Shown piece by piece: positions 28,713-42,131 of a stretch of DNA of 64,000 nt (position 1 is the first letter of the stretch; each line of letters opens with the position of its first letter). The translations under genes and the position numbers were made by a program. The stretch is from the NCBI RefSeq assembly GCF_000002995.4, contig NW_025062476.1, positions 6,375,001-6,439,000 of the forward strand, given 5' to 3'. Under the pieces are notes generated by a model, which did no database searches, was not told the DNA's origin, and saw only the letters and a program-made list of their open reading frames with translations. Source of the stretch: Brugia malayi (lineage: Eukaryota; Nematoda; Chromadorea; Rhabditida; Onchocercidae).

Positions 28713-29627
28713 ACAAGACTATTTTTTGTGTTCTGTGCTTAACTTGTAATACTTTCAGGTTATATTCAATAACTTATACGGATCTAATGTTAGTGATAGT
28801 CATCCCCGAATAGTGTTTTCTATTTATGACATATTGTAGCATTTTTTGACTATCAGTTCTTTGGAATTTGACTTTAGAATGATTTAGAATCTTTAGAAGT
28901 TTAAAATTTTAAGTGAGCATAAGTCAATACTTTTTTGGAAAAATTAAAATTACCTATGAAACTTTTTTTGAAGCAAAGAATTCTATACGAATTTTTGTGC
29001 GTCTATCAAATTTTATTGAAACATTTCATAAATCTAGTTCCATTTAATGCTATTAGTATTATTCTTATGATTATCTTGTAAAAAATCCGGTTCGGTAAAT
29101 ACTTCAGATAGAATTAAATTAAATTTTCAGAAAATTTTATCATAAATATTAAATCAAAACTGTACAACAATAAATCATCGCTAAAATTATGTAAACTGGA
29201 AGAAAAGATGCGCAAAATAAACTCCATAAAACATCCAAAAATACAATATACGAGTTATCAAATTTTTAAGGAACAAATTACAAGTATTCAACAGGGACAA
29301 ATATGCCGATTTTGATATAATCATTGATTGATCATCATTGAAAACGTTCTTGATATAATCATTGATTAACCAAATAGCACTGCTCCAAGAGTTCCTGGAT
29401 CTTAGCTTTTTGTTGGAGCAGAAACTAATAAAATTGCAAATGAAGAAAAGTTAGAATATTGAAAAGAATCTTATTGCAAATAGCAGACCTAAAGAAATTT
29501 ATCCAATTAAGCCGACTTCTGTAATCGATTTTGTTGTATAATATTTCATTTACATTTATTTTTATTTTCAAGTTATTTACTTATTACATGAATCAATATG
29601 TTCGGAATTCACGTCTGTATTTCCTTT

Positions 29628-29825
29628 TGTAAATTGAAATGCAATACTACAAAATGTATTTTCTTTTGTTGTTCCAGACAGTGGCTGTTACTCCCATATA
29701 ATGGAAAAAAAATTCTAAATATATTAAAATCATTTTCTTATAAGTAGTTATTTTCTTAGAGAAACGATCAAAAATGAAGCCAGCAAACGATAGTTGTAAA
29801 CTGAAATGCAATAGTGCAAAATGTA
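29628..29825. repeat. 32-bp direct repeat pair
   Basis: 29,628-29,659 and 29,794-29,825 match at 29 of 32 positions, in the same orientation, 166 bp apart. No gene overlaps them. Confidence 0.6.
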
Positions 29826-32800
29826 AACATGAGCACATTTATAATCTGGTTCTAAAATTATTAACTTTGTCAGGAGCATACGGTAGTAGAAATTGCCCAA
29901 CATTCGGGGGATTGTTTTGAAAGAGGGTAATCAAAAAATTTTAATTGTTCTCAAAAAATTCCGAAAATTGTAGTCGTCTTGGAGTCTGTTGTCCACAAAT
30001 TACTGAAATTTCTAACAACCCATCACATTCGTTCCCACCGCATTCGCATCTTTGCACCTTCCTTCGTCCTATATGTGAAATTACTTTTAAAATTGCTTCC
30101 TAAAGTTGAATTTAAATTTGCGATTTCCGGAAATTTCGAACAGTTGATAGGATTCGGAATCGTAGATTTTGCTTCAAAGATGCTTATGACATCAATTTTA
30201 TTGAAAATGGTCAGTGAACTTCTGTTATAGTTTTACAAATGGATACTGATGTAAAGGTTGACCCAATAGGTCATTTTTCTTTAATTTATGAATAATATAA
30301 TTGAATTAGAAAAGGAAATGCATGAGACTGAGCTCTAGCACATAAAAATATTTATAATTACAACATATTATTAAAGACCAAAAAGTGCGTTTCATAAAAT
30401 CTTGTCTTTGAATTTATGAAAAAAAATTCTAGATAAAAAAGTGCTTAAAAGATTATATTCGCGGTTTTCATTAGTAGCATTTCTTAAAAACGGATAGAAA
30501 GTTAATGTCTTTCAAGTGCTTACATTTTATTTCATATTTTTATATCTTAAATCATGCAAAAACATTTTAAAAATCATAACATTTTCTACATATTAAAATA
30601 CTTTCAAGATTACTCCTTTATTCTTTGATCAGTTTAATGATAAATTCCAGGTCATCAATTATGCCAGAAAATCCCTGTTGAGCATAATGATGATTTTATC
30701 TCAAGATTACTTCAAATCTAAAAGCCATGAGTTACTAAATTAAAGCCTTGGAAGTTCTTTCGTTCTTGATTGTAAGTGCTAATTATTTCAGCATAAGTTT
30801 CAAATTATTTCCTGAAGTAGAAAGACGAATAGTTTTATATGCTTCATCTTATGCTTCTCATTTAAGAAAGATGGATAAGTCTCGTAAAGTTAAATGGTCA
30901 ATTTATGAGACAGTAATTAAATATATATTTCTAAAAAAAGATTGCCTTTGAAAGTGGTTAAGTTAAATGCTTAATATAACATGTCAGCCTTTCTTGTTAA
31001 GCTGTAACAGGCTTAATTCGATATTTTTTTAAATGAATTATTAACAGTAAAAAATTTAATTCTCATTCGAATGTGAAGTTAAGGAAGGAGAAGAAGCTAA
31101 GTGACTGGTCTGGTCAGTTTCAGAGTAATGGTAGCATTTGAACAATCTTTTTTTGATATAATCACGAAATATTGTGCAGTAAATGGTAGCACCAATCGCA
31201 AAGTTGTGCTTAAAACGAGTTTTCTAAAACTAAAATTATATTGTGGCATGAATGAATGGGATAGATATGTAGTTTTCCATAGCAAGGACACTGTGATTGT
31301 TCGGTGGATATTTCATGCACCCGCAATCTACAACAAAAAACTGTTACTTCTTTTGTGCATCGTACAAAAATTGCCATCTTGTGGACAAAAAAGTATAACA
31401 GTTTCTTGACAGGGTTGTGCTAGAAAACATTGTTTCTTTTTTTTTTTTCTTTAAAAAATACGAAACGAAGATTATAATAGTTGGTTTCATGGGAGGCTTC
31501 CTTCTTTGTTACAAACCTTCCCCGGGGATGGCGGCATTCACAGTAGTTTTTGCTTCGGGAGAAAAGGTATCTATTCCCTTAAATATAATAATTTTGCAGA
31601 AATGCACTTTCAAAAAGAATAAGATGTAAACTGGTTTATTGGCACCGTAATCGACCATATATGAGCTTGTTTGCGATCACAAATTTCATAATTATTTTAA
31701 ATGATTAATGGATTAATGATTAAGGGACAGTATAATTTCTTGTCTTTTTTCATGACGAAGCATAAGGATAACATGAATTAGTTTACTCAACAAACTTCAG
31801 TGCGCCAATCAGTCCTTGTTAAAAAAGTTATATGCCTAGCATAATTTCATTCTCATCTAATTATTAGTAAAATAATAATTAAAGAGTATACCCATTCAAT
31901 CACTTTATCTAATGAGTTCTAGTTTCAGTTTAAAAGAAGAATACAATAGATATGTATCTGCTCTACAGAAAGGAACAAATTCCTTCTCCATTCACTCTCT
32001 TCCTGAAAAACAACTCGAAATCTCGGTCGTTCTTTCGACACATGGAAACTTCCCTTCCTTTCTGTTTTTCACATTTCTTTTTGAAAGAAACAAATTTTCC
32101 TGGCCGCCATCTTACTTCCATTACATGTCTATTGGAATTCAGAGATATTCCAAATCAATAGAATTAAATTCTCTCTCGACGATGATCGAGATAACCCAAA
32201 GTGATTTATAACTGTTCCATTTTCTCCATCAATTCTTATTCAAACTGAACAAACACCAGTCTGTATGCTATACGCAGAAACCACGTGAACCACGTGACAC
32301 ACTATGACCCACATTCCCTTCTGCATGACTTCCACCCGTAGACTGAGACATTTCCTCATCACACAACAGCTATTTCGTTTCATGTTGGCCCGACGGAAAT
32401 ATTTTCTAAATTGAATTGTATGTTTCGATATTGCTATAAGTAACAGTTCAGTGTATGAATTATTCAGCAAAAAGTATAAGCTTGGTTCGTCTCACTTTCA
32501 CTGTTGTATTTATTTCGGTTTTTAATTTATACCTTAGCACTGAGTTGAATACACGTGCTCTTCTATCCCAAAAAGATAACTTAGTTCATTTACCCACTTC
32601 CATGTTAATTCTTTTCAGTTACTTTATTAAATTCTGCATAAGCCAGTCGATCATCAGATATCACTGCGTTTTGTTTAATTCTGTTCGTTAACGGAGTGGA
32701 ATATTCGATCGCTGCTAGTACTACCATTCCTTATTATAAAGATGCCCCCTCTTCTATCTTTCTTTTTCTTTCCCATTACTTATAACGGTGGGGACGATTT

Positions 32801-33168
32801 TTCAGGCTCAAATTGCTTACTTTCTCTTTCTTGGCGATTCTATCTTCTAATCTTGCGTGATTATCTTACTATTTGTATAGCACTACATGAATAATTTAAT
32901 TTGAGTAATCCTCATAACTTCATCTCCAATGATCTGAGTGTAATGATTGTTTTTTAAGTGACAACTTGAAAATACATTTGCGCATGAATTTATTCATGGA
33001 CTTATTCTTCAGTTTTAGTGCAGTAAAAGTGTGGCTTAAAATAATTTTAAATCATGCAAGAAGAAGGTGAGGGACGGGATTTCTCAACTTTTATATGTTC
33101 TGTTTTTTGCAGCTTCAGGAAGCAGTGATGAGTTAGCAATTTTTTTCAGTTCCACATAAGGCAGCAAA

Positions 33169-35090
33169 ATGCCATCACTCTCTCGATTGTCAGCAATTAC
33201 TTTGTCCGTGATAGCCGGTGGTGCATACTACTCTCGACTGGAAAAGTGGCTGTTTGGTTCGGAAAATGATTCATTGAGAAACATGTTTCTGCTGAATGGA
33301 GCGAAATGCGCGGAGTTCAGTGCATCCTTATCGTTTCCTAGCGCACATCCTTCTCCACAAAGTAAATGGGATCATAACTGGGATAAGTAAGCCCATAATT
33401 TTTCAAAAATTTTCTTTTTTTGATTGTTTGATTTTTTAGCATTCCCTCTTTGGATTTCATGGTTCACTGTCAGATTTGAGATGGATACTTTTCAAAAAAA
33501 ATTTTAATTAATTGATTTTTGTTGGAGATGATGTGGGATCTTTCTTGTTTGTTTAGTAAAAATGAGTTGTTTACCATCACAGTTTTATTTTGACCTTCAA
33601 TAACATAATGTTCTTAATATTGTTTGAATTTCTTGATTTCGGTATGAAATCTATGTATTAGTTACAGTTTGTTGTAAGAATTCTTCCATTTTTATAATTT
33701 TTAGCTTCGAAGTCAGCAGTCTTATTTTCTTATAGCCGAGAACCGAAATATATGGTGAATCCTACGGAATATGAAGAAGCTGATCCGGTTCGTCGTCAAA
33801 ATATGCTAAATGAAGCAGCGCCAACCTCGAAGCGAAATATTATTCTCATACGACATGGACAATATTTTACGAATCACAACGATAAAAATTATCTTAGCCT
33901 GACACCTTTAGGTAACGTTCGCAATTATTTCTGCTTGCATATTGATCCGTTAAGTTTTATAAGGCGAAGTTGGAGTATTGTTCTCATTTCAAATTTTTGT
34001 TTCTTTTATAAGAATGTTTTTATTTTTCTACGTAATTTTGGCTACGTTGACAGGGCAAGAACAAGCGAAATATGTAGGTCAGCGTTTGGCTAGCAGTGGT
34101 TTAAAGTTTGACAGTGTGGTAATGTCGACAATGACCAGAGCGGAGGAAACAGCTAAACTAATATTAACTGAGCTACCGCCGACTTCAGTAAAAAGCGATC
34201 CGTTGTTGGAAGAAGGAGCACCTTTCCCACCGGAACCACCTAGTAAACATTGGCGTCCTAAGCACAAAGTAATTACTTATATTGCTTTAAAGAAAGTAAA
34301 GTTAGATTGTCTTTTTGGGACACACAGATATCATTTGTTAAGATTTTTTAATGTTCATATTCTCATATTCAGGTAGTTTGGTGCAAATTTTCAATTTAAT
34401 AGTGAAGTTTATGAAAGCTCTTGAAATAAAACTAGTGAACCACGATTTGATTGTTGCACTTAGCTAATTTTCTGATTAATTGTTTTTTCTTTGAATTTCG
34501 CAACGGAGGGGTCGCGCATTGAGGCAGCTTTTCGGAAATACATACATCGTGCAAGTTGGAAACAAAAAGATGATAGCTGGGAGTTAATTGTATGCCACGG
34601 AAATGTGATACGATATTTCATTTGCAGGTTTATTAGTTACCTTTTCTACGTTTTTCTCGAATGTTAAATCTCAATCTCTGAATATTAAATTCATGGATTA
34701 TATGAATAAAGAGAGAAAAGATTTCCAATCTGCTTGTTTTTGAAAGTAATGTTTTTACTGCTTTGGGTAGCTTTAAATTAAAGATTGATTAAACTTTCAC
34801 AGCTATTAATATCTATCAAATAGAGATTTCACGAAAGCAAAACAAGTTATTATGTAAGAAATGAAGATGATGTTATTGAAAGTCCATATTAATGAATTTA
34901 TATTGATCTTAATCTCATGAAGAGAACTTTGATACATTGAAGAGCGCTGCAGTTTCCTCCTGAAGGTTGGCTACGAATGTCAGTTGGTCATTGTTCGATA
35001 ACTTGGCTGGTTATATATCCTAATGGTTTTGTATCTGTGAAGTCTCTTGGCGATATCGGTCACTTGCCCAGTGGAAAGGTTTCTTTTTAG
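33169..35090 (+). CDS. pgam-5: PGAM5-like mitochondrial Ser/Thr phosphatase
   Basis: PGAM5 uses a phosphoglycerate-mutase fold as a protein phosphatase in mitochondrial quality control and cell-death signalling. Five exons with matching phases: 33,169-33,386, 33,736-33,911, 34,054-34,268, 34,509-34,627 and 34,943-35,090, giving 291 aa (human PGAM5 is 289). The N-terminus has a short hydrophobic segment (about residues 8-20), as expected for the mitochondrial membrane anchor. The multimerisation/activation motif WDxNWD is present (WDHNWD, about 67-72). Catalytic motif LIRHGQ (His about 113), the [10 protein letters not shown] segment, [12 protein letters not shown] and the second histidine in VCHGNVIRY (about 233) are all visible, followed by the conserved [22 protein letters not shown] acceptor at 33,148-33,149 lies 19 nt before the ATG, suggesting trans-splicing or a 5'UTR intron. 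The exon-4 acceptor is weak (see findings). Product identity is secure. Confidence 0.93.
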
Positions 35091-36174
35091 GTTGTAAGCG
35101 TTAAGTGTTAATGTTCTTGATTTTCTATAATTGCCAGTTTGTGTTGGGATTAAATCTAGCGATTTGAATATTTTCAACATTTATTGGGTTTTATTACAGA
35201 GACTTTTGTAATTCAAGTTTTACTTTGTTTAAGCGATCCAGAAAATATAAAATTTAATTGTATCACCTCCGATTTAAATATCACTAAAATATGGCGTGGT
35301 CGTAACCATGGACGTATCAACTGAAACTTACCTACATCATTTGTTCTTTTTTTGAATTCAGGGCTTTCATTTGCTTGGCTAGTGTTCAGTTTTTATGTTG
35401 TATTTTAACGATCAGCTATTCCATATTATTAGATACAGATGGATATCACGTCCTGTGCCATTTAGTTTCTCAGTTTTACATATTCTTGAAATCTTACTGA
35501 TAGGAAGGACATTGTAAATTTTTTTTTTGGTTATCATACCTGTAATTTATTTAATGACTTCTTATGACTTCTTTGCTTCTAATTGTTATTTATGTATGTT
35601 GTGGCTATGGAGGAAATAAAAATAATTCAATCATTTTGAGGAACATTGCCTTAATTTCGGATTGCTTTATATGTAAACAGTTTGGCATTGTTTACTTCTT
35701 TACTTAAATTTGTAATCATATAAAAGATTCATAAATGACTCTAAACGTACATTCTTTTGATGCTTAGAAATTGGGTTTGGCTTAACCTACCTCACTGGAT
35801 ATCGAACAATGTTAGATTTTGTTGGCAAACATTCCAGATATATTTTTTATGATTGTAATGAATAAATGCTGATTATTATCGAAAAAACAAATAGTTGCTT
35901 AAAATATAGTTGATATTTAAGTTATCGATGCTGTTTTCGAAAATTATTTTGTGATACTCATTAAATTTCCAGTTGACAGGTAAAATTCTGCTGCTACTCT
36001 TTTAAAGGTTCCCCTTGTTTGCTTAAATCAATTTTACCATTTTAATGTTTAGGTTGAATTGATTCATAAAGTCGGTTCTGAACATTTCTGTTGTAAGCCT
36101 TATGCATCTTTTCTAGTTCAGGAATAACTTGAATTCCATTAAAAACCGAAATAGAAATGAGTGGAAAACGAATC
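35091..36174. other. spacer between convergent pgam-5 and Ly6-like genes
   Basis: AT-rich sequence holding the 3' flanks of two genes that point towards each other. No exon or structured RNA is seen. Confidence 0.7.
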
Positions 36175-37492
36175 CTAAAACAGTTTCGAGACTGAAGATA
36201 TAAAAATAACAACAGCTACGACGAGTTGACGGGTCGCTCCACAGTAGCTTGCACTAACGTTACAACGATCACCCAGACATGAACACACCCGAACTCTTTG
36301 TGATTCTGATTCATAGCGGAAAAGATCAGATGCTTTAATATCGCGACACATGTCATATCTGTGGAAAGTGAGTTGTTTTGAAATTGTTTTAAAAACAGTA
36401 ATATTTGAAATTCTCGGGCCGCAAAATATTCAGGCTTTGGAGAACAAAAAGAAAAAAAAAACTTTTTGAAATCAGTTCATTACTAAAAATTTTTGGAAGT
36501 CAAACCTGTCAAATAAAACCATTGTTCTATTGGAAAAGCCATGGCGACTTATAGAAACCGCACAACCGCGTATCGTTAACTTTTTGCCAGTGTTACGTCC
36601 TGAAAGAAAGCTATATCAAACATTAAATAATATGTTCAAAACATCAGGAAAATAGCTGGTAGGAACTAAGCATTAACCATGCACCATAAAGAGAATTATA
36701 ACTTTCATGTAGTGATTTTGACTCATGTTTAAATTCTCTAAATCATTAGAAAGATTTACCCATAACAATAAAATCTTGAGTAAGCGTAAGACAGATTGAT
36801 TTGCAAGATACTAGGCCGATGTTAGATGGTTGCATCGGATCGTTGCACTGCGACGTAAAGTTCCTCGGTTCATAAAAGTACCTACAGGTAGGAGCAGTCT
36901 AAATATGCTAGTTCATTTTTAGCTTGAGGAAGTGCCGTCTCTTTTAAATCAATTTTAATTAGCGGTGAAGATAGAAGTACTAGCAGATTAGATATTCTGG
37001 ATTTCGTATTTCCTCAGAAGATATAAAGAAATACATTGAAATACATTAGGATTTATTACCGACGTTAGACTAAAAGTTTGTATCTCTACAGATACTGTAA
37101 CCCGAGGAGGTACTTTCATTCATTAGAATGTTGTAATAATGGTACCTTGACATGACACCGTCCTTGAATAATTCTTCGTATAGTGGTGACATACATGAAT
37201 AGCACCGATTCGAACGTATATAGCCTGAAAATAACTGATAACTGTGGTTATATTCTTATATTCCGACACATATGTTGGACGTTGTAATAATTTAATCGTA
37301 AAATAAGTTTTTTTTTTTTTGGATCTCAAGGTCACTTCTTGGTTCAAATAATCTACTTTGCAATGGATTTTCTCAGTCGGTTCCGGAACATTTGTTAATA
37401 GTGATAGTAAACCACTTACCAGAAATATGATTGATATATGTAATTAAATGGCATACAGTGGTCATTGTTAGGATCAGAGTTGAAAATAGCAT
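36175..37492 (-). CDS. secreted/GPI-type Ly6/uPAR-like cysteine-rich protein
   Basis: Reconstructed from five short exons whose phases all agree: 37,492-37,420, 37,224-37,146, 36,881-36,760, 36,599-36,506 and 36,358-36,175, giving 183 aa. Residues 1-20 form a signal peptide (MLFSTLILTMTTVCHL). The mature part opens with RCYSCMSPLYEELF, the typical first-finger pattern of Ly6/uPAR proteins. It continues with cysteines in FTSQCND, VSCKSICLTLTQ, RGCAVSISRHG and YDMCRD, and closes with VCSCLGDRCN, matching the family's C-terminal CxC...CN signature. A hydrophobic tail (QLVVAVVIFISS) after this fits a GPI-anchor signal or a single membrane segment. Family members bind receptors or modulate ion channels at the cell surface; the partner here is unknown. 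I cannot assign it to a named nematode gene. The start codon is the only ATG before the signal peptide. Confidence 0.8.
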
Positions 37493-40400
37493 TAGAACGG
37501 ATAGTACTATAATGAACTTATAGAGACTGCTTCAACAAACATCATTATCTGAACAAATTATGGAAATAAAGATTGGGGGTGAAGGAATCTTGCCGGATGG
37601 CCGACGAATATTGCTGAGAGGATGCTGTAAAGAGTATGCTTTGAACTAGTGCCATGTAATTGGATATGCAACCACATTGACATCCATAAGGGCACACTAC
37701 AACACCTTCCAGGATATGTTGAATTGATGATCGCTTGTTGACGATTGTTTTTCTATTATTTCTCTCTTTTACATTCTAAATAACTGATAATGCGATCGCC
37801 ACTGAAACACTTTTCATTCCATCTCACTCCAAAATTCTTTCTAAAACATCTGAACAGAAACGTTTATTTGGGTAAGGATTCCGATTTGGATGAAGGGAAA
37901 AGCAAACGAATAGAACGATGGAACAAAAAAAAAAAAAATGATCTTTTAGTTTCGGTTTTACTGAGATGTAGAAGAATAAAGATAAAATATAAATCTTCTT
38001 ACACCTTAATGTTTCTTTTGGAAAAGTCTTAGAGTTTTAGAGTCCTAGAGCTGCGCAGATTTGCCAGTTTTCTGCCTAACACATTTTATGTATATAGTTT
38101 CAAAAAATATAGTTCACTACTGGACTGATCTGGAAGTTTCATTCATGAAAGTGCAAGCAATCTGTGAAACTATTGATAAATTGGTTGAAATATTTTTTGT
38201 TTCTCGTTTAAATGAGATCATTATTCTTTGTTCCTTTTTTATCTGCGTAATAAGTTTCTTTCAATTAGCAATTTAAGAAATCAGATTTTGAAATGATTAA
38301 CATTTCGATCTTTCAAAGTTTTGCAAGGTTATCTCAAAGCATCAATCAGTTATTTAAAAGAAAAACAAACTGAAAAGGAATGACACTGAGGAAAGAAGCA
38401 GAAAAAGCAAAGATAACTCATTTCAGGAAGCAAATCCTTCCTGCTAGCACTGGTTTCATAGAGAGTAATTTTAGTTGCTACTTCAATTGTACTGTGCTTG
38501 ATCCCTGGGATTAGTAAACAAACGAATAATTTTGTTCTATTAAGCTTACACAAATAATAGACTAAAAAGAAGAGCAGTAAGTAAATATTGCCGCAAATTC
38601 GTTCTCGGAAATTAGAACAATTTTTATTAGTTGTTTTTTTCTTCATTTTTCAGATTAAAAATTAGAACATTTCATCCCTTCTGGTGACATATATTTCAAA
38701 TGTCCAAATCCTTGATTGAGTGGGAAAGCAAATATTCTAATAGAAGCATTGAAAATTGTTATTACATAGGTCAATTTTATGGTTCACTCACTTCCACTCA
38801 CAAACTCACGTGTGAAATTGTTTAGATAGAAAAATACTGCAATTTCAATTATACAAACAATGACTAAAACTGAGTCTTTTACCAGAAAATTATCAAGACA
38901 TTTTCAAACTTTACGTGAAATAAACTATTGGATAAATACAAATATATTATTCAGGAAGCATTTTTGAAACTGAAAATTTTTGTTAAAAAACGAATCAATC
39001 AATGGAAGTATTTCTGCTAAATCTGCTAAATCCGTTGCGACATTTTTCTCATTATCTATTGCAACAAAATTAATATTTATTATTCATAAAGCACAAAATA
39101 AAAACTCGATGAAAACAAATGTAAAAACTATTTGATGTTTAATTAAAAAATTAGTTCGATCAAATCTTCGCTATTTCGATCGCTGCAATAAGCTAATTTA
39201 TCAGGAAATTCGTAGATGTTTGCTGCTAGCTAAATCATAATTTTACTCTGTCATGCAATACAACGGGTATAGTAGAGAAAGAACAAAGAAGCGATTTGCT
39301 TTTCTCATAGTAAATTTGGGCCTATGCTGAAATTCATACAGAATAGAATAACACAGATTAGAAATGTTTCAGAATCAAAGGAAAGAGTAATGTGCTTAAC
39401 AGATGATTTGAAATGAAGATATCTTGCACTTGAATATATTTCAAATAGGAATTAAGAAATCACTTTATCTCAAACATTATCAATTTTTTAATTATTACCT
39501 TAATTAACAATGACAATGACATTTTTAAATTATCAATGACAAACAGTTATTCGCAATAATGTGTTTAGTGATAGGAAGGAATTATGATGTAATGAATAGT
39601 GAGAGAAATGAGATGAAGTCGGATTACCTTTGGAGAGAATTTAAAGAAAAAATAATTAAAGAAAATTGAAGATGACATGTTCGTTCCTTTTTCTAAGCAT
39701 TAAATTCTTGTATCTTGTGAGTCTTCAAGAATTATTGACTAATTTAGAATCTTTCTTTACTTATGAATGAAAAGTAAAGTTGTATGTGAATGGGAAAACT
39801 TTCTAATGGAAACAATCACAATATTCTATTTCTCTTTTTTTCTTTCTTTTTATAATATTCCATCATTATTTTTATTTTCAATTCTCCTTATATTTATTTT
39901 TCTGATTTGTGATTATACCTTCGTAGAAATATAATTTGAATTCCAACTATATTTTATTTTGGATTAGGCAAATTTTTGATTTCTAAAAGGAAAGAATAAT
40001 ATAAAGAAGAGATGGGTGAGAAGCTAGCAAACAGAAACTTAAATTTGTGTCAGAGAAAAGAATTTCCAATTGATCCTTAAAACAGATATATTTTAAGCTA
40101 TTGGCATACGCACGAATAAAGCAAATATAGAGCTAAATAATGATCGGATGATAAAATGTTTAACAATAAGTAATGAGTAATGAGATCTTATGGGATAAGT
40201 TATTCTTTTAGTTGAAAAGAAAAAATTCATCGGCTTATTTTCTGATGAAGTTCAAGCAAACACTTCTTTCTTTTGTATAGTATCGCTTTTTTTTTGAAGT
40301 ATCGCTTTTTAAATAACAATATCAAATATATGAGATTTTGTAAAGTGCATTTTTGAGAATGATCACAAAATATATCGTTCCATTATAGTGTATGCAACAA

Positions 40401-40620
40401 TAATAATAATATATAACATACGAAGTAGAAATCTGACATTGAAACGAAACGTTCTTCGGCATTTCAAAAAAAAATGTTTATATGCTCTTAATCTTTGTTT
40501 TGTGTAAATTGAATACATAAGCAAATATCAATATCAACATTTCACCGCAGTTTTTCTTTGACGTTTTGTGAAAGTATGACAGTAAGGTTAAAAACTGAAA
40601 ACCACAACCATCAGCTGTTT

Positions 40621-40958
40621 ATAACTGAAAGCGAAAAAACATTAAATCAATGAGTTAGTAAACTAAACGATGTCAGTTTCCACTTAAAAATTTAAAAGTT
40701 TTCAAATAGATAATTTAACATGCTTCAGCAAATTATTAAACATGGAAAACGTTTTTTGTATTGTTTAAAATTATTTCATTGTACTGATCATATTTTAATG
40801 ATTTTAAATTCACTAAAAGCAGTAAGAATATAGGTTTTTTTATACAAGTTTTGTGGCAAATAAGCGTACATCAATTCGAAAAGATTGAATTTGTATAATA
40901 TAACTGAAAGTGAAAAAACATTAAATCAATGAATTAGTAAACTAAACGATGTCAGTTT
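40621..40958. repeat. 59-bp direct repeat pair
   Basis: 40,621-40,679 and 40,900-40,958 are identical except for two transitions, in the same orientation and 279 bp apart. The sequence between them is not repeated. Confidence 0.85.
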
Positions 40959-42089
40959 AAATCATAATTCCTCAAATTCTTTATAAACATATCATTTACA
41001 CAGCTCTTCAAATCATTTTATCCATCTTGCTATTTAGTGCTAGGCAGAATCAAATAGCGGAATTAAGACTGGGAAAAAAATATGTATTTATAAATGAAAA
41101 GGAAACAAAAGAGACAATAGAAAAAGAGATATTATAATGTGACCATAATACTGTTATCTGTTTGGCTTCACCTGTTAGATCTTTGAGCTGCTCTATTTTG
41201 AAGTCTTTTTAATCTAAGGTTTAAATTATAATTCAAGTGTCACCGAACCAATTCTTTTCATATACTAATTTTCTATTCTACAAAATGCCATTTTCAATAA
41301 AAAATTTGCACGAAACTTTGTTTCAAAAGTTTGAGAAGAATGTCTGTCCAAGAAGAATTTTTTTTCGCCAAAATTATTTTTTAAACCATTTCATTCGATA
41401 TTCTTTTTTAGAATAAATGATATAATTAAATGCAACGGAGGTGAATAATTTAATGGAGCGGACTTGATGTAGATGACTTGATAGTTCTATGGCGGTAGCA
41501 TGACATTCACTGTAAAAAATTTATAAATAAATATGTGCATAATTTAAACTATACTTGCCTGAGTACTTAGACTTGCAATACGTCTTTTTTGTGGCATTTA
41601 AACCGATTAAAGAAATGGCTTAAAATTTTTAAATGTATATGACTTTTTTATGGGTACGACTTTGAATGTTGTGAGCATGAGTTAGCACGAAGTACTGCTA
41701 GTACTTTTATTGAAATGTAAATGCTTCGTAATCAGAAATCAGCTATTTGGTTAGTATTTGTTTATCCTTCTAATACTGGCAATTTTATTTGATGAATTAG
41801 TATTTCTTGAAAGAAAATATTTTACTTTTGAATTCATTTGCATTTTGCTTAATTCATTAGCATTTTGTCGAAGTTTTCAAAATTTTTTGTTCATTAGTTG
41901 CTTGAAGTAATATTTCTTGTAAGAATCTTTCGAAATTAATGAGCACTAACTTGCATTCAAATGAGTTTGTGCTTCAAGCATTATGTATTCGATGAGTAAG
42001 TAGGCCTTCAGTAAAGCAGTGCTGCTGAATGGCCTGGATGATTACTTCAGAGTTCTGTTATAGATCAAATTTGCGATGAACTAAATAAG

Positions 42090-42091
<2 letters not shown>

Positions 42092-42128
<37 letters not shown>
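42092..42128. repeat. (AT)18 microsatellite
   Basis: About 37 bp of uninterrupted AT units, the longest pure dinucleotide run in the window. Confidence 0.95.

Positions 42129-42131
<3 letters not shown>

Larger units (their letters stand above)
17704..33149. other. long gene-poor AT-rich stretch
   Basis: About 15 kb with no exon chain I can support on either strand. Contents seen: a TG/TATG microsatellite (18,757-18,858), a run of 20 T (19,355-19,374), a GT microsatellite (26,134-26,164), a 23-bp inverted repeat (28,463-28,485 with 28,690-28,712) and a 32-bp direct repeat (29,628-29,659 with 29,794-29,825). Open frames here are short, overlap on both strands and lack splice context. A large intron of an unseen gene cannot be excluded. 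Confidence 0.5.

Noticed and set aside
31101..31629. two plus-strand frames of 102 and 70 codons
   Set aside because: No family resemblance, overlapping frames on the other strand, no usable acceptor/donor pairs.
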